Positions 35,232 to 44,653 of a stretch of 64,000 bases of DNA are shown here, in pieces. Made by a program: the position numbers and the translations under genes. A model generated the notes under the pieces. It was not told where the DNA came from and did no database searches. It worked only from the letters and a program-made list of their open reading frames with translations. Location: NCBI RefSeq assembly GCF_028710345.1, contig NZ_JAQTUH010000003.1:124001-188000 (forward strand), in the 5' to 3' direction. How positions within the stretch are numbered: position 1 is the first letter of the stretch; the number at the start of each line of letters is the position of its first letter. The stretch is from Sulfuricurvum sp. (GTDB taxonomy: Bacteria > Campylobacterota > Campylobacteria > Campylobacterales > Sulfurimonadaceae).

Positions 35232-35257
35232 GGTGTGCCTTTTGGGGTTGCTTCATC

Positions 35258-35980
35258 TCAATGGTAAGTGAAGGGGTTTTTTGATGGTGAAATTATAACA
35301 CTCAAACCTAATTTTTCCAAGTGCCCCGCTAATATCTCTCCAAAATAGCACTCACTTTCATAATGTCCGATGTCAATCATCGATAATCCGAGCGCTTTTG
35401 CCTCCATCGCATCGTGATATTTTATATCCCCTGTCAAAAAACATTCGGCTTCGATATTACGCATAAGTGATGCACCAGAACCGGTCACCAATGCACACGT
35501 TCGGATATCCTCATGGCATTGAACACTGCGGATATGACTCAGCCCTAATGCCCTCTTGATTTTTAAAGCAAAGGTATCAAACGGTTCATCCACTCCCAAA
35601 TAGGCAATAAATCCCTCTTTGGCAATCACCTCATACCCTAGCACTGTACTCGCTACATACTCATTCAGATGAGTTTGATCGAAGTTGGTATGCATGGCGA
35701 TGTTGGAGATATTTTTACGGATCATAGGGGCGAGAAGTTTCGCCGGGTATTGGTTAAACTGTAACTGTTTGAGTCCTCCGAAGATAATCGGATGGTGGGT
35801 AATAAGGAGGGCATTATCGGGGATACTTTCAATCAACGCTTCATCAATATCTATGGAGAGGACTACCGTCGTAATCTCTTGTGAAAAATCCCCGACCAAT
35901 AACCCTGAATTATCCCACCCTTCTTGGAGTGCAAAAGGGGAAAGTTCATCTAAAAAGGTATAAATTTCACGTACCGTCAT
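35258..35980 (-). CDS. Nif3-like dinuclear metal-centre hexameric protein
   Basis: A 240-residue NIF3/YbgI (DUF34) protein. Metal ligands are recognisable in LLITHHPIIFGG (two His), NIAMHTNFDQ (His, Asp) and the C-terminal IDIGHYESE (His, Glu). Family members form toroidal hexamers; a link to GTP cyclohydrolase I type 2 has been proposed but not proven. It overlaps the NYN gene by 4 bases. Confidence 0.9.
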   Translation of the reverse strand: MTVREIYTFLDELSPFALQEGWDNSGLLVGDFSQEITTVVLSIDIDEALIESIPDNALLITHHPIIFGGLKQLQFNQYPAKLLAPMIRKNISNIAMHTNFDQTHLNEYVASTVLGYEVIAKEGFIAYLGVDEPFDTFALKIKRALGLSHIRSVQCHEDIRTCALVTGSGASLMRNIEAECFLTGDIKYHDAMEAKALGLSMIDIGHYESECYFGEILAGHLEKLGLSVIISPSKNPFTYH

Positions 35981-36714
35981 TTTTCGTAACTCCTTTTATG
36001 CCGTTTCAGCCGAACATGTATGGATTGAGAACCTGAGAGGGGATCTGAATATTTAAATTCAAAGACACCCAATCCCTCGATCAAATCCACTAACTTTTTG
36101 TATCCGAAACTGCGCGGGTCAAACTCCGGCGATTTGTTAATCAGATTTTGACCGATTGCTCCCAGATAAGACCATCCCGCTTCATTTGTCGTATCCTCCA
36201 CGGCATTTTTGACAAGTGCTAACAGTGCTTTTTCATCGTGTTTTAGTTTAGGAGCAATAACAATAGTGCTGTTGGAGCGTCGCAGGTTTTCGGTGTAGAT
36301 AAATTTATCACACGCTCCGATAAACGATTTGGGTGTTTTTTGTTCCCCAAAACCATACACTTTTACCCCCGATTCACGAATACGGCTTGCAAGTCGTGTA
36401 AAATCACTATCACTGGAGACGATGCAAAAACCGTCAAAGTTTTTCGTATAGAGTAAATCCATAGCATCGATAATCATGGCACTGTCGGTTGCATTTTTCC
36501 CCGTAGTGTAAGCAAACTGCTGCATCGGATGAAGTCCGTGTTCGAGCAACTCATTTTTCCAGCTTTTGAGTTTTGTATCGGTCCAATCCCCATAAATCCG
36601 TTTGACACTCGCGATACCGTGAGAGGCTATCTCATCGAGTAATCCTGCGATAATAGAGGGTTGTGAATTGTCTGCATCGATCAGTACCGCCAAACGGGCT
36701 TGGTTTTGGTTCAC
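35977..36714 (-). CDS. NYN-domain ribonuclease-like protein with OST-HTH/LOTUS domain
   Basis: A 245-residue protein. Residues 7-148 form a NYN (PIN-like) nuclease domain with acidic residues D13 and D15 in LIDADN, TDSAMIIDAMD, and SSDSDFTRLASRIR, a full metal-binding set. Residues about 165-240 resemble the OST-HTH/LOTUS fold (LGAIGQNLINKSPEFDPRSFGYKKLVDLIEGLG), known from RNA-binding proteins of germ granules and from bacterial NYN proteins. I infer a small RNA-cleaving enzyme. It is coupled by ATGA overlaps to both neighbours, the TPR gene and the Nif3-like gene. Confidence 0.87.
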   Translation of the reverse strand: MNQNQARLAVLIDADNSQPSIIAGLLDEIASHGIASVKRIYGDWTDTKLKSWKNELLEHGLHPMQQFAYTTGKNATDSAMIIDAMDLLYTKNFDGFCIVSSDSDFTRLASRIRESGVKVYGFGEQKTPKSFIGACDKFIYTENLRRSNSTIVIAPKLKHDEKALLALVKNAVEDTTNEAGWSYLGAIGQNLINKSPEFDPRSFGYKKLVDLIEGLGVFEFKYSDPLSGSQSIHVRLKRHKRSYEK

Positions 36715-37307
36715 TTGGATTCCTTTAACTCTGCTAATGCTTCGCGTGCTTCGATAAAATCGTCTTGCAAGGCAAGTGCTTTTGAATACATCTCTTCGGC
36801 TTTTGCAAGCTCACCTTTATCGTTAAAAAGGTTACCGTAGTTGTAATAGGTTATTGCGTATTGCGTATCAATCGCCAGTGCTTTTTCGTAATGTTCTTGC
36901 GCTTTATCAAAATCACCTTGACTTTTGTATATCGAACCTAGAGCAAGATGGGTCAAATCATCGGTAGCATCGAGCTCGATGGAGCGTTTATATAAATCAA
37001 TAGCTTTATCAAAATTTCCCAGTTTACCGTTAATAAATCCCAGTTTATTGAGGATTTCGGTATTGTTGGGGAATTGTGTATTGGCTCGATTTAGTTTATC
37101 CTGTGCCCGTTCTAAATCCCCCTCACTGTAAGCCTCATCCGCTTCTTCAATCAACGCATCGGCTCGATTCAACTCATGGGGAGGCTTTGGCACGGTATCA
37201 ACACTATTCTTTGGCTCAATCTTATCTTCGAGTGTTTGGATGTGACGATATATCTGATAGGCAAAAAATGCAGTAAGTGCAAACATAATAATTGAAAATG
37301 TGCTCAT
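36711..37307 (-). CDS. Membrane-anchored TPR protein
   Basis: A 198-residue protein with one N-terminal helix (3-19), a Pro-rich linker, and about four tetratricopeptide repeats from residue 47 (ADALIEEADEAYSEGDLERA; NKLGFINGKLGNFDKAIDLY; LALGSIYKSQGDFDKAQEHY; YNYGNLFNDKGELAKAEEMY). It probably serves as a docking platform at the membrane. It is the first gene of the operon that runs through NYN, Nif3-like, zinc ribbon and waaA. AAAGGA lies before the ATG. Confidence 0.88.
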   Translation of the reverse strand: MSTFSIIMFALTAFFAYQIYRHIQTLEDKIEPKNSVDTVPKPPHELNRADALIEEADEAYSEGDLERAQDKLNRANTQFPNNTEILNKLGFINGKLGNFDKAIDLYKRSIELDATDDLTHLALGSIYKSQGDFDKAQEHYEKALAIDTQYAITYYNYGNLFNDKGELAKAEEMYSKALALQDDFIEAREALAELKESK

Positions 37308-37329
37308 AGTGTTCCTTTATGGTAATCAA

Positions 37330-37342
37330 AGTATACTATAAT
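37330..37342. promoter_or_regulatory. Overlapping divergent -10 elements for ppk (plus) and the TPR operon (minus)
   Basis: AGTATACTATAAT contains plus-strand TATACT (37332-37337) and TATAAT (37337-37342), and minus-strand TATACT (37335-37330). The minus start would lie about 16 bases before the TPR ATG. The layout repeats what is seen at yajC/lnt. Confidence 0.5.
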
Positions 37343-37375
37343 CACGGTAATACAATGAAAACGGATATCATCATT

Positions 37376-39475
37376 ATGCATAACAATCTCAAAGACCCTG
37401 CACTCTATATCAATCGCGAGCTTTCATGGCTACAATTTAACACACGTGTCTTGGGGCAGGCTCAAGACAAATCTCTCCCTCTTTTGGAACGGTTGAAATT
37501 TCTCGCTATTTATGGAACCAACCTCGATGAATTTTATATGATCCGCGTCGCAGGTCTCAAAAAACTTTTTAGTGCCGGAGTCAACGTTTCAGGAGCCGAT
37601 CGTTTCACACCGCTTCATCAGCTTCGAGAAATACGTACATTTTTGCATACAGAACAACAAGTTGTTGAGGAGTGTTTACAAGAGATTATGCACTCTCTCG
37701 AAAAAGAGGGGATCTTTTTTCGATCGTATAAAGAGGTTACTGACGAACAACGTAAAATTCTAAGCAAATATTTTCATGAAAACATCTATCCGGTTATCGT
37801 TCCGATTGCCGTCGATGCAACACACCCTTTCCCGCACCTCAACAATCTCAGTTTCGGTCAAATCGTCAAACTACGGGATAAAGACGATGTAACAATCGAG
37901 CGTTACGGAATCATCCGTATTCCCCGTGTATTACCCCGTTTTGTTGATATTGACAATCGTATTTACATCCCTATCGGGAGTATCGTTGCCGAACACATCG
38001 ACGATCTTTTCCCCGGCTACGAGTTGATTAAATTCTCCGCATTCCGCGTTACCCGAAATGCCGATATCGCTATCGAAGAGGAAGAGGCGGATGATTTTAT
38101 GGAGATGCTCGAAGAGGGGCTAAAACTTCGTAAAAAAGGGGAAATAGTTCGTTTGGAGCTTAGCAACCATGCCGATGATGATCTTCTCAATTTTTTCAAT
38201 CGTCATGCAAATGTTTTCAAAGATGATATTTATAGATTCCAAACCTATCTCAATCTCGGAGCCCTATGGCAAGTAGTCGGCAACAAAGATTTCGCCCATC
38301 TAACAAGCCCAAGCTTCAAACCGCGTAATCTTCCACCGCTCGATAGTGATGAGAGTCTTTACACGATTCTTGATAAAGAAGACCTCATCATCTACCACCC
38401 GTTTGAGAGTTTTGAGCCGGTTGTCCGTCTCATCCAAACAGCGGCAAAAGATCCTGATGTCGTCTCTATCCGTATGACACTCTACCGTTCAGGTTCGAAA
38501 TCGGTCATCGTTCAGTCTTTGATTGCAGCAGCAGAATCGGGTAAACAAGTGACCGTTATGGTGGAGCTACGCGCACGTTTTGATGAAGAAAACAATCTCC
38601 AATGGGCAAAAGCGTTAGAGAGTGCCGGAGCACACGTTATTTACGGTATTGCCGGATTTAAAGTACATGCCAAAGCAGCACTTATCACCCGCCGTGTCAA
38701 CGGAAAACTCAAACAATACGCCCATATCGGAACCGGAAACTACAACCCATCAACGGCAACTATTTATACCGATATCAGCTATATGACCTCTAACGATGCC
38801 ATCACCTATGATATGACCCGCTTTTTCCACTTTCTGACAGGATTTAGCAAAAAAGGGAAACTCAATGCACTCTATATGGCACCGACGCAAATCAAACCAA
38901 AAATCCTCTCTCTCATCCATAATGAAACTCGTATGGGAAGCGAAGGGGTCATTATCGCGAAAATGAACGCGCTCGTCGATGATGATATTATTAAAGCGCT
39001 CTATAAAGCGTCCCAAGCAGGGGTTAAAATCCAGCTTATCATCCGTGGCGTATGTTGCCTCCGTCCGGGAGTTCCGGGGGTAAGTGATAACATCCGTGTT
39101 ATCTCGATTATCGGGAAATACCTCGAACATGCCCGTATTTTTTATTTTAAACACTCTACTCCGCAAACCTATATCTCCAGTGCTGACTGGATGCCGCGTA
39201 ATCTCTTACGCCGTATCGAGCTTCTCACTCCGATTGCGGGAGAAGAATCTTCTAAAAAACTACTGCAAATCCTCCAATTGCAGGCATCCGATAATGTCTT
39301 AGCACATGAACTGCAAAACGACGGAAGCTATACAAAAGTCTCTCATGAGAGCACCAGTATTATCAACTCTCATCTGATTGTTGAAACAACAACCAATAAA
39401 GTATATAATTCTGCCAAAAAACAATCTCCAAACTACATGCAGCAGCTCACGACACGCTTGTTTAAAGAGAGTTAA
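37376..39475 (+). CDS. ppk1: Polyphosphate kinase 1
   Basis: PPK1 makes inorganic polyphosphate from ATP at the inner membrane. From the ATG at 37376 it has 699 residues: DPALYINRELSWLQFN start, NLDEFYMIRVAGL, and in the catalytic half SIRMTLYRSG, the autophosphorylated His in FKVHAKAALI, HIGTGNYNPSTATIYTD and EHARIFYFKH. I prefer 37376 to upstream ATGs at 37355 and 37319, because the -10 element lies at 37332-37342 and GGAT precedes 37376; 37355 remains possible. It is followed by three overlapping or close genes on the same strand. Confidence 0.95.
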   Translation: MHNNLKDPALYINRELSWLQFNTRVLGQAQDKSLPLLERLKFLAIYGTNLDEFYMIRVAGLKKLFSAGVNVSGADRFTPLHQLREIRTFLHTEQQVVEECLQEIMHSLEKEGIFFRSYKEVTDEQRKILSKYFHENIYPVIVPIAVDATHPFPHLNNLSFGQIVKLRDKDDVTIERYGIIRIPRVLPRFVDIDNRIYIPIGSIVAEHIDDLFPGYELIKFSAFRVTRNADIAIEEEEADDFMEMLEEGLKLRKKGEIVRLELSNHADDDLLNFFNRHANVFKDDIYRFQTYLNLGALWQVVGNKDFAHLTSPSFKPRNLPPLDSDESLYTILDKEDLIIYHPFESFEPVVRLIQTAAKDPDVVSIRMTLYRSGSKSVIVQSLIAAAESGKQVTVMVELRARFDEENNLQWAKALESAGAHVIYGIAGFKVHAKAALITRRVNGKLKQYAHIGTGNYNPSTATIYTDISYMTSNDAITYDMTRFFHFLTGFSKKGKLNALYMAPTQIKPKILSLIHNETRMGSEGVIIAKMNALVDDDIIKALYKASQAGVKIQLIIRGVCCLRPGVPGVSDNIRVISIIGKYLEHARIFYFKHSTPQTYISSADWMPRNLLRRIELLTPIAGEESSKKLLQILQLQASDNVLAHELQNDGSYTKVSHESTSIINSHLIVETTTNKVYNSAKKQSPNYMQQLTTRLFKES

Positions 39476-39488
39476 TAAGGATATCACT

Positions 39489-40025
39489 ATGCTATACAAC
39501 TACCTCCACTACACCCCTACTATCGGGGAGCGGACATGGGTTGCCCCCTCAGCAGACGTTATCGGTCGCGTTGAGTTAGGTGAAGACGTAAGCATTTGGT
39601 TCGGCACGGTTGTACGGGGTGACGTACACTTTATTAAAATCGGAGATCGTACCAGTATCCAAGATTTGAGCATGGTTCACATCACCCATCACAAACGTGA
39701 CGATATGAGTGATGGCTATCCCACCATTATCGGAAACGACGTCACAGTAGGTCATCAGGTCATGCTCCACGGTTGCACCATCGAAGATGCGTGTCTCATC
39801 GGAATGTCTGCCACTATCCTCGATGGAGCGGTAATCGGTAAAGAATCCATCGTCGGTGCGGGTGCATTGGTTACCAAAAACAAAGTATTCCCACCCCGTT
39901 CCCTCATTATGGGAAGCCCTGCAAAAGTGATCCGTGAACTCAGCGATGAAGAGGTTGCCGAACTTTACGCCTCTGCGCAACGGTATGTGAGTTTTAAAGA
40001 GAACTATCGCGTATCGAATGTCTGA
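39489..40025 (+). CDS. Gamma carbonic anhydrase-like hexapeptide-repeat protein
   Basis: A 178-residue left-handed beta-helix protein (YrdA/CaiE-like). The hexapeptide series (ADVIGRVELGEDVSIWFGTVV ...) carries the three zinc histidines expected of this group in MVHITHH and VGHQVMLHG. Many relatives bind zinc but are weak carbonic anhydrases; activity cannot be assumed. AAGGA lies 8 bases before the ATG. Its end overlaps the next gene by 8 bases. Confidence 0.88.
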   Translation: MLYNYLHYTPTIGERTWVAPSADVIGRVELGEDVSIWFGTVVRGDVHFIKIGDRTSIQDLSMVHITHHKRDDMSDGYPTIIGNDVTVGHQVMLHGCTIEDACLIGMSATILDGAVIGKESIVGAGALVTKNKVFPPRSLIMGSPAKVIRELSDEEVAELYASAQRYVSFKENYRVSNV

Positions 40026-40641
40026 ATTTAACCTTGTTGTTGCCGCTGATATCCTCGGTATCATCGCATTTGCTCTCAGCGGATTTCTTGTCGGTGTACG
40101 TCACAAACTCGACCTCCTTGGGCTACTTATCTCAGCTTCCATCACCGCACTTGGCGGTGGGATTGTGCGTGACGTGATTTTGGATCGTACACCCTTTGCG
40201 TTTAATGAATATTACCCTGCTCTTACCGTTTTTACCACCATTTTGATAGCTTTTTTATTACGACATAAACTACGCCATGAAATAGAGCGTCAATGGCTTT
40301 TTGTCATCAGCGATACCATCGGACTGGTCGCTTTTAGCATCACGGGGGCATTGCTCGCTATTGATGCCCATTTTAATTTTTTCGGAGTGATTATACTGAG
40401 CTTCCTTACCGCTGTCGGCGGAGGAGTATTACGCGATACAATGATCAACCAAGTCCCCTCGGTTCTTATCAGCGATTTTTACGGCTCTATCGCCCTTATC
40501 GTCGCCATATTACTTATCCTCTCTAATGCTCTATGGAATCTCAATACCGCGAGTGTCGCCATCATCGCTACCCTCGCGATTACACTGCGTCTTTTAGCCT
40601 ATACTAAACAATGGCATTTGCCGAAACTGGAAATAAAATGA
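40018..40641 (+). CDS. TRIC/UPF0126-family membrane protein (YicG-like)
   Basis: A 207-residue inner-membrane protein with seven helices arranged as two repeats, each containing the Gly-rich motif (TALGGGIVRDVILDRTPFAF at about 42 and TAVGGGVLRDTMINQVPSVL at about 138). This duplicated GGG-x-RD pattern defines the family, prokaryotic relatives of TRIC cation channels; a glycine-transport role has also been suggested. It overlaps mtgA by 4 bases. Confidence 0.9.
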   Translation: MSEFNLVVAADILGIIAFALSGFLVGVRHKLDLLGLLISASITALGGGIVRDVILDRTPFAFNEYYPALTVFTTILIAFLLRHKLRHEIERQWLFVISDTIGLVAFSITGALLAIDAHFNFFGVIILSFLTAVGGGVLRDTMINQVPSVLISDFYGSIALIVAILLILSNALWNLNTASVAIIATLAITLRLLAYTKQWHLPKLEIK

Positions 40642-41507
40642 ATAAATTTTGGAAAATACTCCTTATCCTATTAGCTCTTGTAACGCTTGATATCGTTCGT
40701 TACGTCGTTTACCCCAATGTTTCAACTCTCAAAAATGAAAATCCTATTCCAACGGCTTTTATGGAGTATCGTCAAGAGCAGTGGGCTAGTGAGAACCGAG
40801 ATATGCAAATCACCCAAAAATGGGTCAGCATGAACCAAATCTCTCCCAATATTATCAAAGCGGTATTAATCGGGGAAGATGATGGGTTTTATCACCATGA
40901 CGGATTTGATGTCAAAGGGATGGAAAATGCTATCGAGCGAAGTATCCAGAAAAAAACATTAGCAGGTGGTAGCACCATCAGCCAACAACTCTCCAAAAAT
41001 CTCTACCTCTCCCCTAGCAAAAATCCGGTGCGAAAAATCAAAGAGGCAATCATCACGTGGCGGATTGAAAAAACCCTCTCTAAACGGCGTATTCTAGAGA
41101 TTTATCTCAACGTTGCCGAATGGGGTGATGGGATATTCGGAATCGAGGCAGCGGCTCGACATTATTACCACAAAAGTGCCAAAAATCTGAGTGGCGATGA
41201 AGCGGCACATCTCGCCGCCGTTTTACCTAATCCGATCAAATACAACCCTACCGGAAATCAAAAGTATGTTATTAATCGCTCTCGCATTATCCTAAAAACG
41301 ATGAAACGACGAGGTGTCATACAATCATATAAAGAGGTAATGACCCCTGCTAAAGAGGACGCATCATCTCTAAACTTATCCGAAAGCAATGATTCTACCG
41401 AAGCACTTTTTAACACCTCTTCGGATGATCCTTCGGTAAAAAACACCGAAGAAAACAGTGTTGATCCTTTAATATTTGGTCACAATGATCAAAATAGTAC
41501 ACAATAG
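40638..41507 (+). CDS. mtgA: Monofunctional peptidoglycan glycosyltransferase
   Basis: A GT51 transglycosylase of 289 residues that polymerises lipid II. One N-terminal helix (about 4-22), then the active-site block LIGEDDGFYHHDGFD (catalytic Glu), GGSTISQQLSKNLYLSP and the RRILEIYLNVAEWG segment. After about residue 230 there is a 56-residue Ser/Asp/Glu/Asn-rich tail not usual in MtgA (normally about 235). Starts at ATGA overlapping the previous gene. Confidence 0.93.
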   Translation: MNKFWKILLILLALVTLDIVRYVVYPNVSTLKNENPIPTAFMEYRQEQWASENRDMQITQKWVSMNQISPNIIKAVLIGEDDGFYHHDGFDVKGMENAIERSIQKKTLAGGSTISQQLSKNLYLSPSKNPVRKIKEAIITWRIEKTLSKRRILEIYLNVAEWGDGIFGIEAAARHYYHKSAKNLSGDEAAHLAAVLPNPIKYNPTGNQKYVINRSRIILKTMKRRGVIQSYKEVMTPAKEDASSLNLSESNDSTEALFNTSSDDPSVKNTEENSVDPLIFGHNDQNSTQ

Positions 41508-41641
41508 TTTTATACTGTTATGACCTCTTTATCAAAACATTGATACTTTGCTTTTTGCTTTAGACATTCAGGATGCATTCAATTAAATAGTCATAAAATG
41601 GTCATATAGAATAATATTTATTTATAGTCCAAGGTTCAGGA

Positions 41642-44600
41642 ATGGGTGTTAAAATACTTCTTCTTTTAACGATTTCAGTCACTTTCTTGTTCTCCTCTCA
41701 ACAAGTCAACATTGGAGTATTGGCTTTTCATTCAAAAGCGGATACGCTCAAAGAGTGGGAACCAGTTGTATCCTATCTACAACAATCAGAACCAAACTAC
41801 ACTTTTCGTATTCTCCCGTTAAATTACCCCGAAATCAATAATGCCGTTAAAAACAGAACATTAGATTTTATTATTACCAATTCAGGTCATTATATTATTT
41901 TGGAAAAACAGTATCACATCTCCCGTATTGCTACCATGATGCGGTATCAAAATACTCAATGGGTTGATCGCTTTGGGGGGGTTATTTTTACCCGTTCGGA
42001 TCGCACTGATATCAATACGCTCCAAGATTTAAAAGATAAAAAAATAGCTGCTGTCGATCAAGAATCTCTCGGCGGATATGCAGCCCAACTATACGAACTC
42101 TTTCGTAATCATATAACTAAAAATGAGTTAAAGCTTCATTTTACCGGTATGCCTCATACCAATGTCGTAGAGAGTGTCCTATCGGGTAAAATGGATGTTG
42201 GATTTGTCCGGACAAATGTACTCGAAGATATGGCACATGCCGGTAAGCTCGATTTGCACAAACTAAAAATTATCCATCCGCTATACCAAAAAGGGTTTCC
42301 TTATCACCTATCAACCACCCTCTACCCTGAATGGCCGATTGCACAAATGCGCCATACCGATAAGATTCTTTCGAATAAAGTAGTCGTTGCTTTATTGAAA
42401 CGAACTGAACTTCATAATGGAGAGATTGGTTGGACTGCCCCTTTGGAATACCGTGATATTCACGAGATGTTTCAAACCCTTCGGCTACCGCCCTATGATA
42501 CACCGGAACGATTTAACATTCGTGATGTCTATAATCAATATAAAATTTTTATTTGGCTTCTAACTACCCTTAGTGTCATCATCTTTATCGGTATATTTAT
42601 CGAAATCCTTCTTCGAAAACAACTTTTCATTGAGAGCCAAAAAAACAAAGCATTTTTACAATTTTCCGCCGATGGTGTCCACATCCTAGATTTATCAGGA
42701 AACATTATTTTAGTGAATGATCGGTTTTGCGAAATGCTCGGCTACACACACGATGAAATGATGGGGATGAATATCAGTCATTGGGAAGCTATTTTTTCAC
42801 TAAAAAGAGTCCAATCTTTATCAAAAAAACTCCCACCCGAAGGTGAGATTGTTCAAACTAAACATCGACGTAAAGACGGAAGTATTTATGATGCTGAAAT
42901 AAGTGTCAATAAAATCAAAGTCGGTAACAATATTTGGATTTACTGTTCTGCTCGCGATATCACCGAACGGCTTTACCATCAAACCCAAATCGAATTAGCA
43001 GCTCTCGTGTATGAGAACAGCTCGGATGCTATTTTGATCAGTGATGCCTATAATCATATTATCAGTGTAAACCCCGCATTTGAAACCCTCTCAGGATATC
43101 ATTTAAAAGAGATCGAAGGAAAAATAACCACTTTGTTAAAATCTGATCACCATCAATTAGGATTTTATCATCAAATGTGGAACGCACTTACTATTACCGG
43201 TAAATGGGAAGGCGAAATTGTCGATAAAAACAAAAATGATGAACTTTTTTCAAAATGGCTCTCCATTCGTACCATATTTGACTACAGTGGGAATCCGTAT
43301 CGTAGAATCGCCATCTTTAGTGAAATCACCGATCAAAAAGAGGCGAAGCACAAACTATGGTATCAAGCCAATTTTGATTCATTGACAGGGTTATTAAATC
43401 GACAAATGTTCCAATACCGTCTAGACAAAGAGTTAGAAGAAATACAACGACGTAATAGATCAATAGCCCTACTCTTTTTAGATATTGACCATTTCAAAGA
43501 TATTAATGATACCCTCGGTCACGATAAAGGGGATATCCTGCTCAAAGAAGTAGCAAACAGAATTACCCATTGTCTTCGTAAAAATGATATTATCGGTCGC
43601 TTTGGCGGAGATGAATTCACTATTATTCTTTTAAACATTGAGTCCATCCTTATGATTGAAACCATAGCGTCGGAACTTCTTATAGAGCTCTCACATGAAT
43701 TTGAATTGGATGGTGAACCATTCTATATCTCAGCGAGTATCGGTATTACGATAGCACCGGAAGATAGTCTTAAATCTGAAACTCTTTTGATGAATGCCGA
43801 TCAGGCAATGTATGCAGCCAAAAAAGAGGGGCGTAATCGATTCAAATTTTATACCTCAGATATGCAAGAGATAATTCAAAAACGGATGACGATAGTTCAT
43901 GATCTTCGAGAAGCAATTGTGCAACAGCAATTTGTCCTCTATTATCAGCCAATTCTTGATTTGCACTCCGGTAAAGTTCATAAAGCTGAAGCTCTCATAC
44001 GGTGGATCAAACCTGATGGAACCATGATAAACCCCGCAGATTTTATCCCTATTACTGAAGAGACAGGCTGTATCGTCCAAATCGGAGACTGGATATTTGA
44101 AGAAGCGATTCGGCAAGTTCAAACGTGGAGAAATCTGTTTTGCCCTAATTTTCAAATCTCCGTCAACAAATCACCCGTACAATTTCTTCATGATGGAGAT
44201 CACTCCAAATTAATTAACTTAATGGAAAAAAACAACCTCTCATTTGACGCTATCGTTGTTGAGATTACAGAGGGGATATTGATGGAAAAAACTACCTTAG
44301 TCCAAGAAAAACTTCACGAGTTCGAGTCCAAAGGAGTTGCCGTCTCGTTAGATGATTTTGGTACAGGATTCTCTTCCCTCTCCTATCTCAAAAAATTCGA
44401 TATTGACTATCTCAAAATCGATCAATCGTTTGTCCGAAACGTAGTCACCGATCACAACGATCAGGTTTTATGCGAAGCAATTGTCGCGATGTCCCATAAA
44501 ATGGGGATAAAAGTGATCGCAGAAGGTGTTGAGACAGTAGAACAACGCAAGTACCTCCACTCCATAGAATGTGATTATATGCAAGGATATTTAATCTCTC

Positions 44601-44650
44601 GCCCTATTCCACCCAAAGAGTTTGAAGAGAAATTCTTTGGATTGAACTAA
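41642..44650 (+). CDS. PhnD-like sensor with PAS-PAS-GGDEF-EAL (c-di-GMP turnover)
   Basis: A 1002-residue inner-membrane sensor. Residues 1-20 are a signal/anchor; 22-285 form a PhnD/SsuA-type substrate-binding domain (NIGVLAFHSKADTLKEWEPVVSYL ...), presumably periplasmic. A helix at about 297-320 crosses the membrane. Two PAS domains follow (about 335-445 and 455-570), then GGDEF with RFGGDEF and an I-site RKND, and an EAL domain. EAL residues look intact (AEALIRW, SVNKSPVQF, EITEG, DDFGTGFSSL, YLKIDQSF, AEGVET, MQGYL), so synthesis and hydrolysis of c-di-GMP are both possible. The ligand is unknown; phosphite, phosphonate or another anion are guesses from the family. Monocistronic, with a 134-base AT-rich upstream region. 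Confidence 0.93.
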   Translation: MGVKILLLLTISVTFLFSSQQVNIGVLAFHSKADTLKEWEPVVSYLQQSEPNYTFRILPLNYPEINNAVKNRTLDFIITNSGHYIILEKQYHISRIATMMRYQNTQWVDRFGGVIFTRSDRTDINTLQDLKDKKIAAVDQESLGGYAAQLYELFRNHITKNELKLHFTGMPHTNVVESVLSGKMDVGFVRTNVLEDMAHAGKLDLHKLKIIHPLYQKGFPYHLSTTLYPEWPIAQMRHTDKILSNKVVVALLKRTELHNGEIGWTAPLEYRDIHEMFQTLRLPPYDTPERFNIRDVYNQYKIFIWLLTTLSVIIFIGIFIEILLRKQLFIESQKNKAFLQFSADGVHILDLSGNIILVNDRFCEMLGYTHDEMMGMNISHWEAIFSLKRVQSLSKKLPPEGEIVQTKHRRKDGSIYDAEISVNKIKVGNNIWIYCSARDITERLYHQTQIELAALVYENSSDAILISDAYNHIISVNPAFETLSGYHLKEIEGKITTLLKSDHHQLGFYHQMWNALTITGKWEGEIVDKNKNDELFSKWLSIRTIFDYSGNPYRRIAIFSEITDQKEAKHKLWYQANFDSLTGLLNRQMFQYRLDKELEEIQRRNRSIALLFLDIDHFKDINDTLGHDKGDILLKEVANRITHCLRKNDIIGRFGGDEFTIILLNIESILMIETIASELLIELSHEFELDGEPFYISASIGITIAPEDSLKSETLLMNADQAMYAAKKEGRNRFKFYTSDMQEIIQKRMTIVHDLREAIVQQQFVLYYQPILDLHSGKVHKAEALIRWIKPDGTMINPADFIPITEETGCIVQIGDWIFEEAIRQVQTWRNLFCPNFQISVNKSPVQFLHDGDHSKLINLMEKNNLSFDAIVVEITEGILMEKTTLVQEKLHEFESKGVAVSLDDFGTGFSSLSYLKKFDIDYLKIDQSFVRNVVTDHNDQVLCEAIVAMSHKMGIKVIAEGVETVEQRKYLHSIECDYMQGYLISRPIPPKEFEEKFFGLN

Positions 44651-44653
44651 AAA

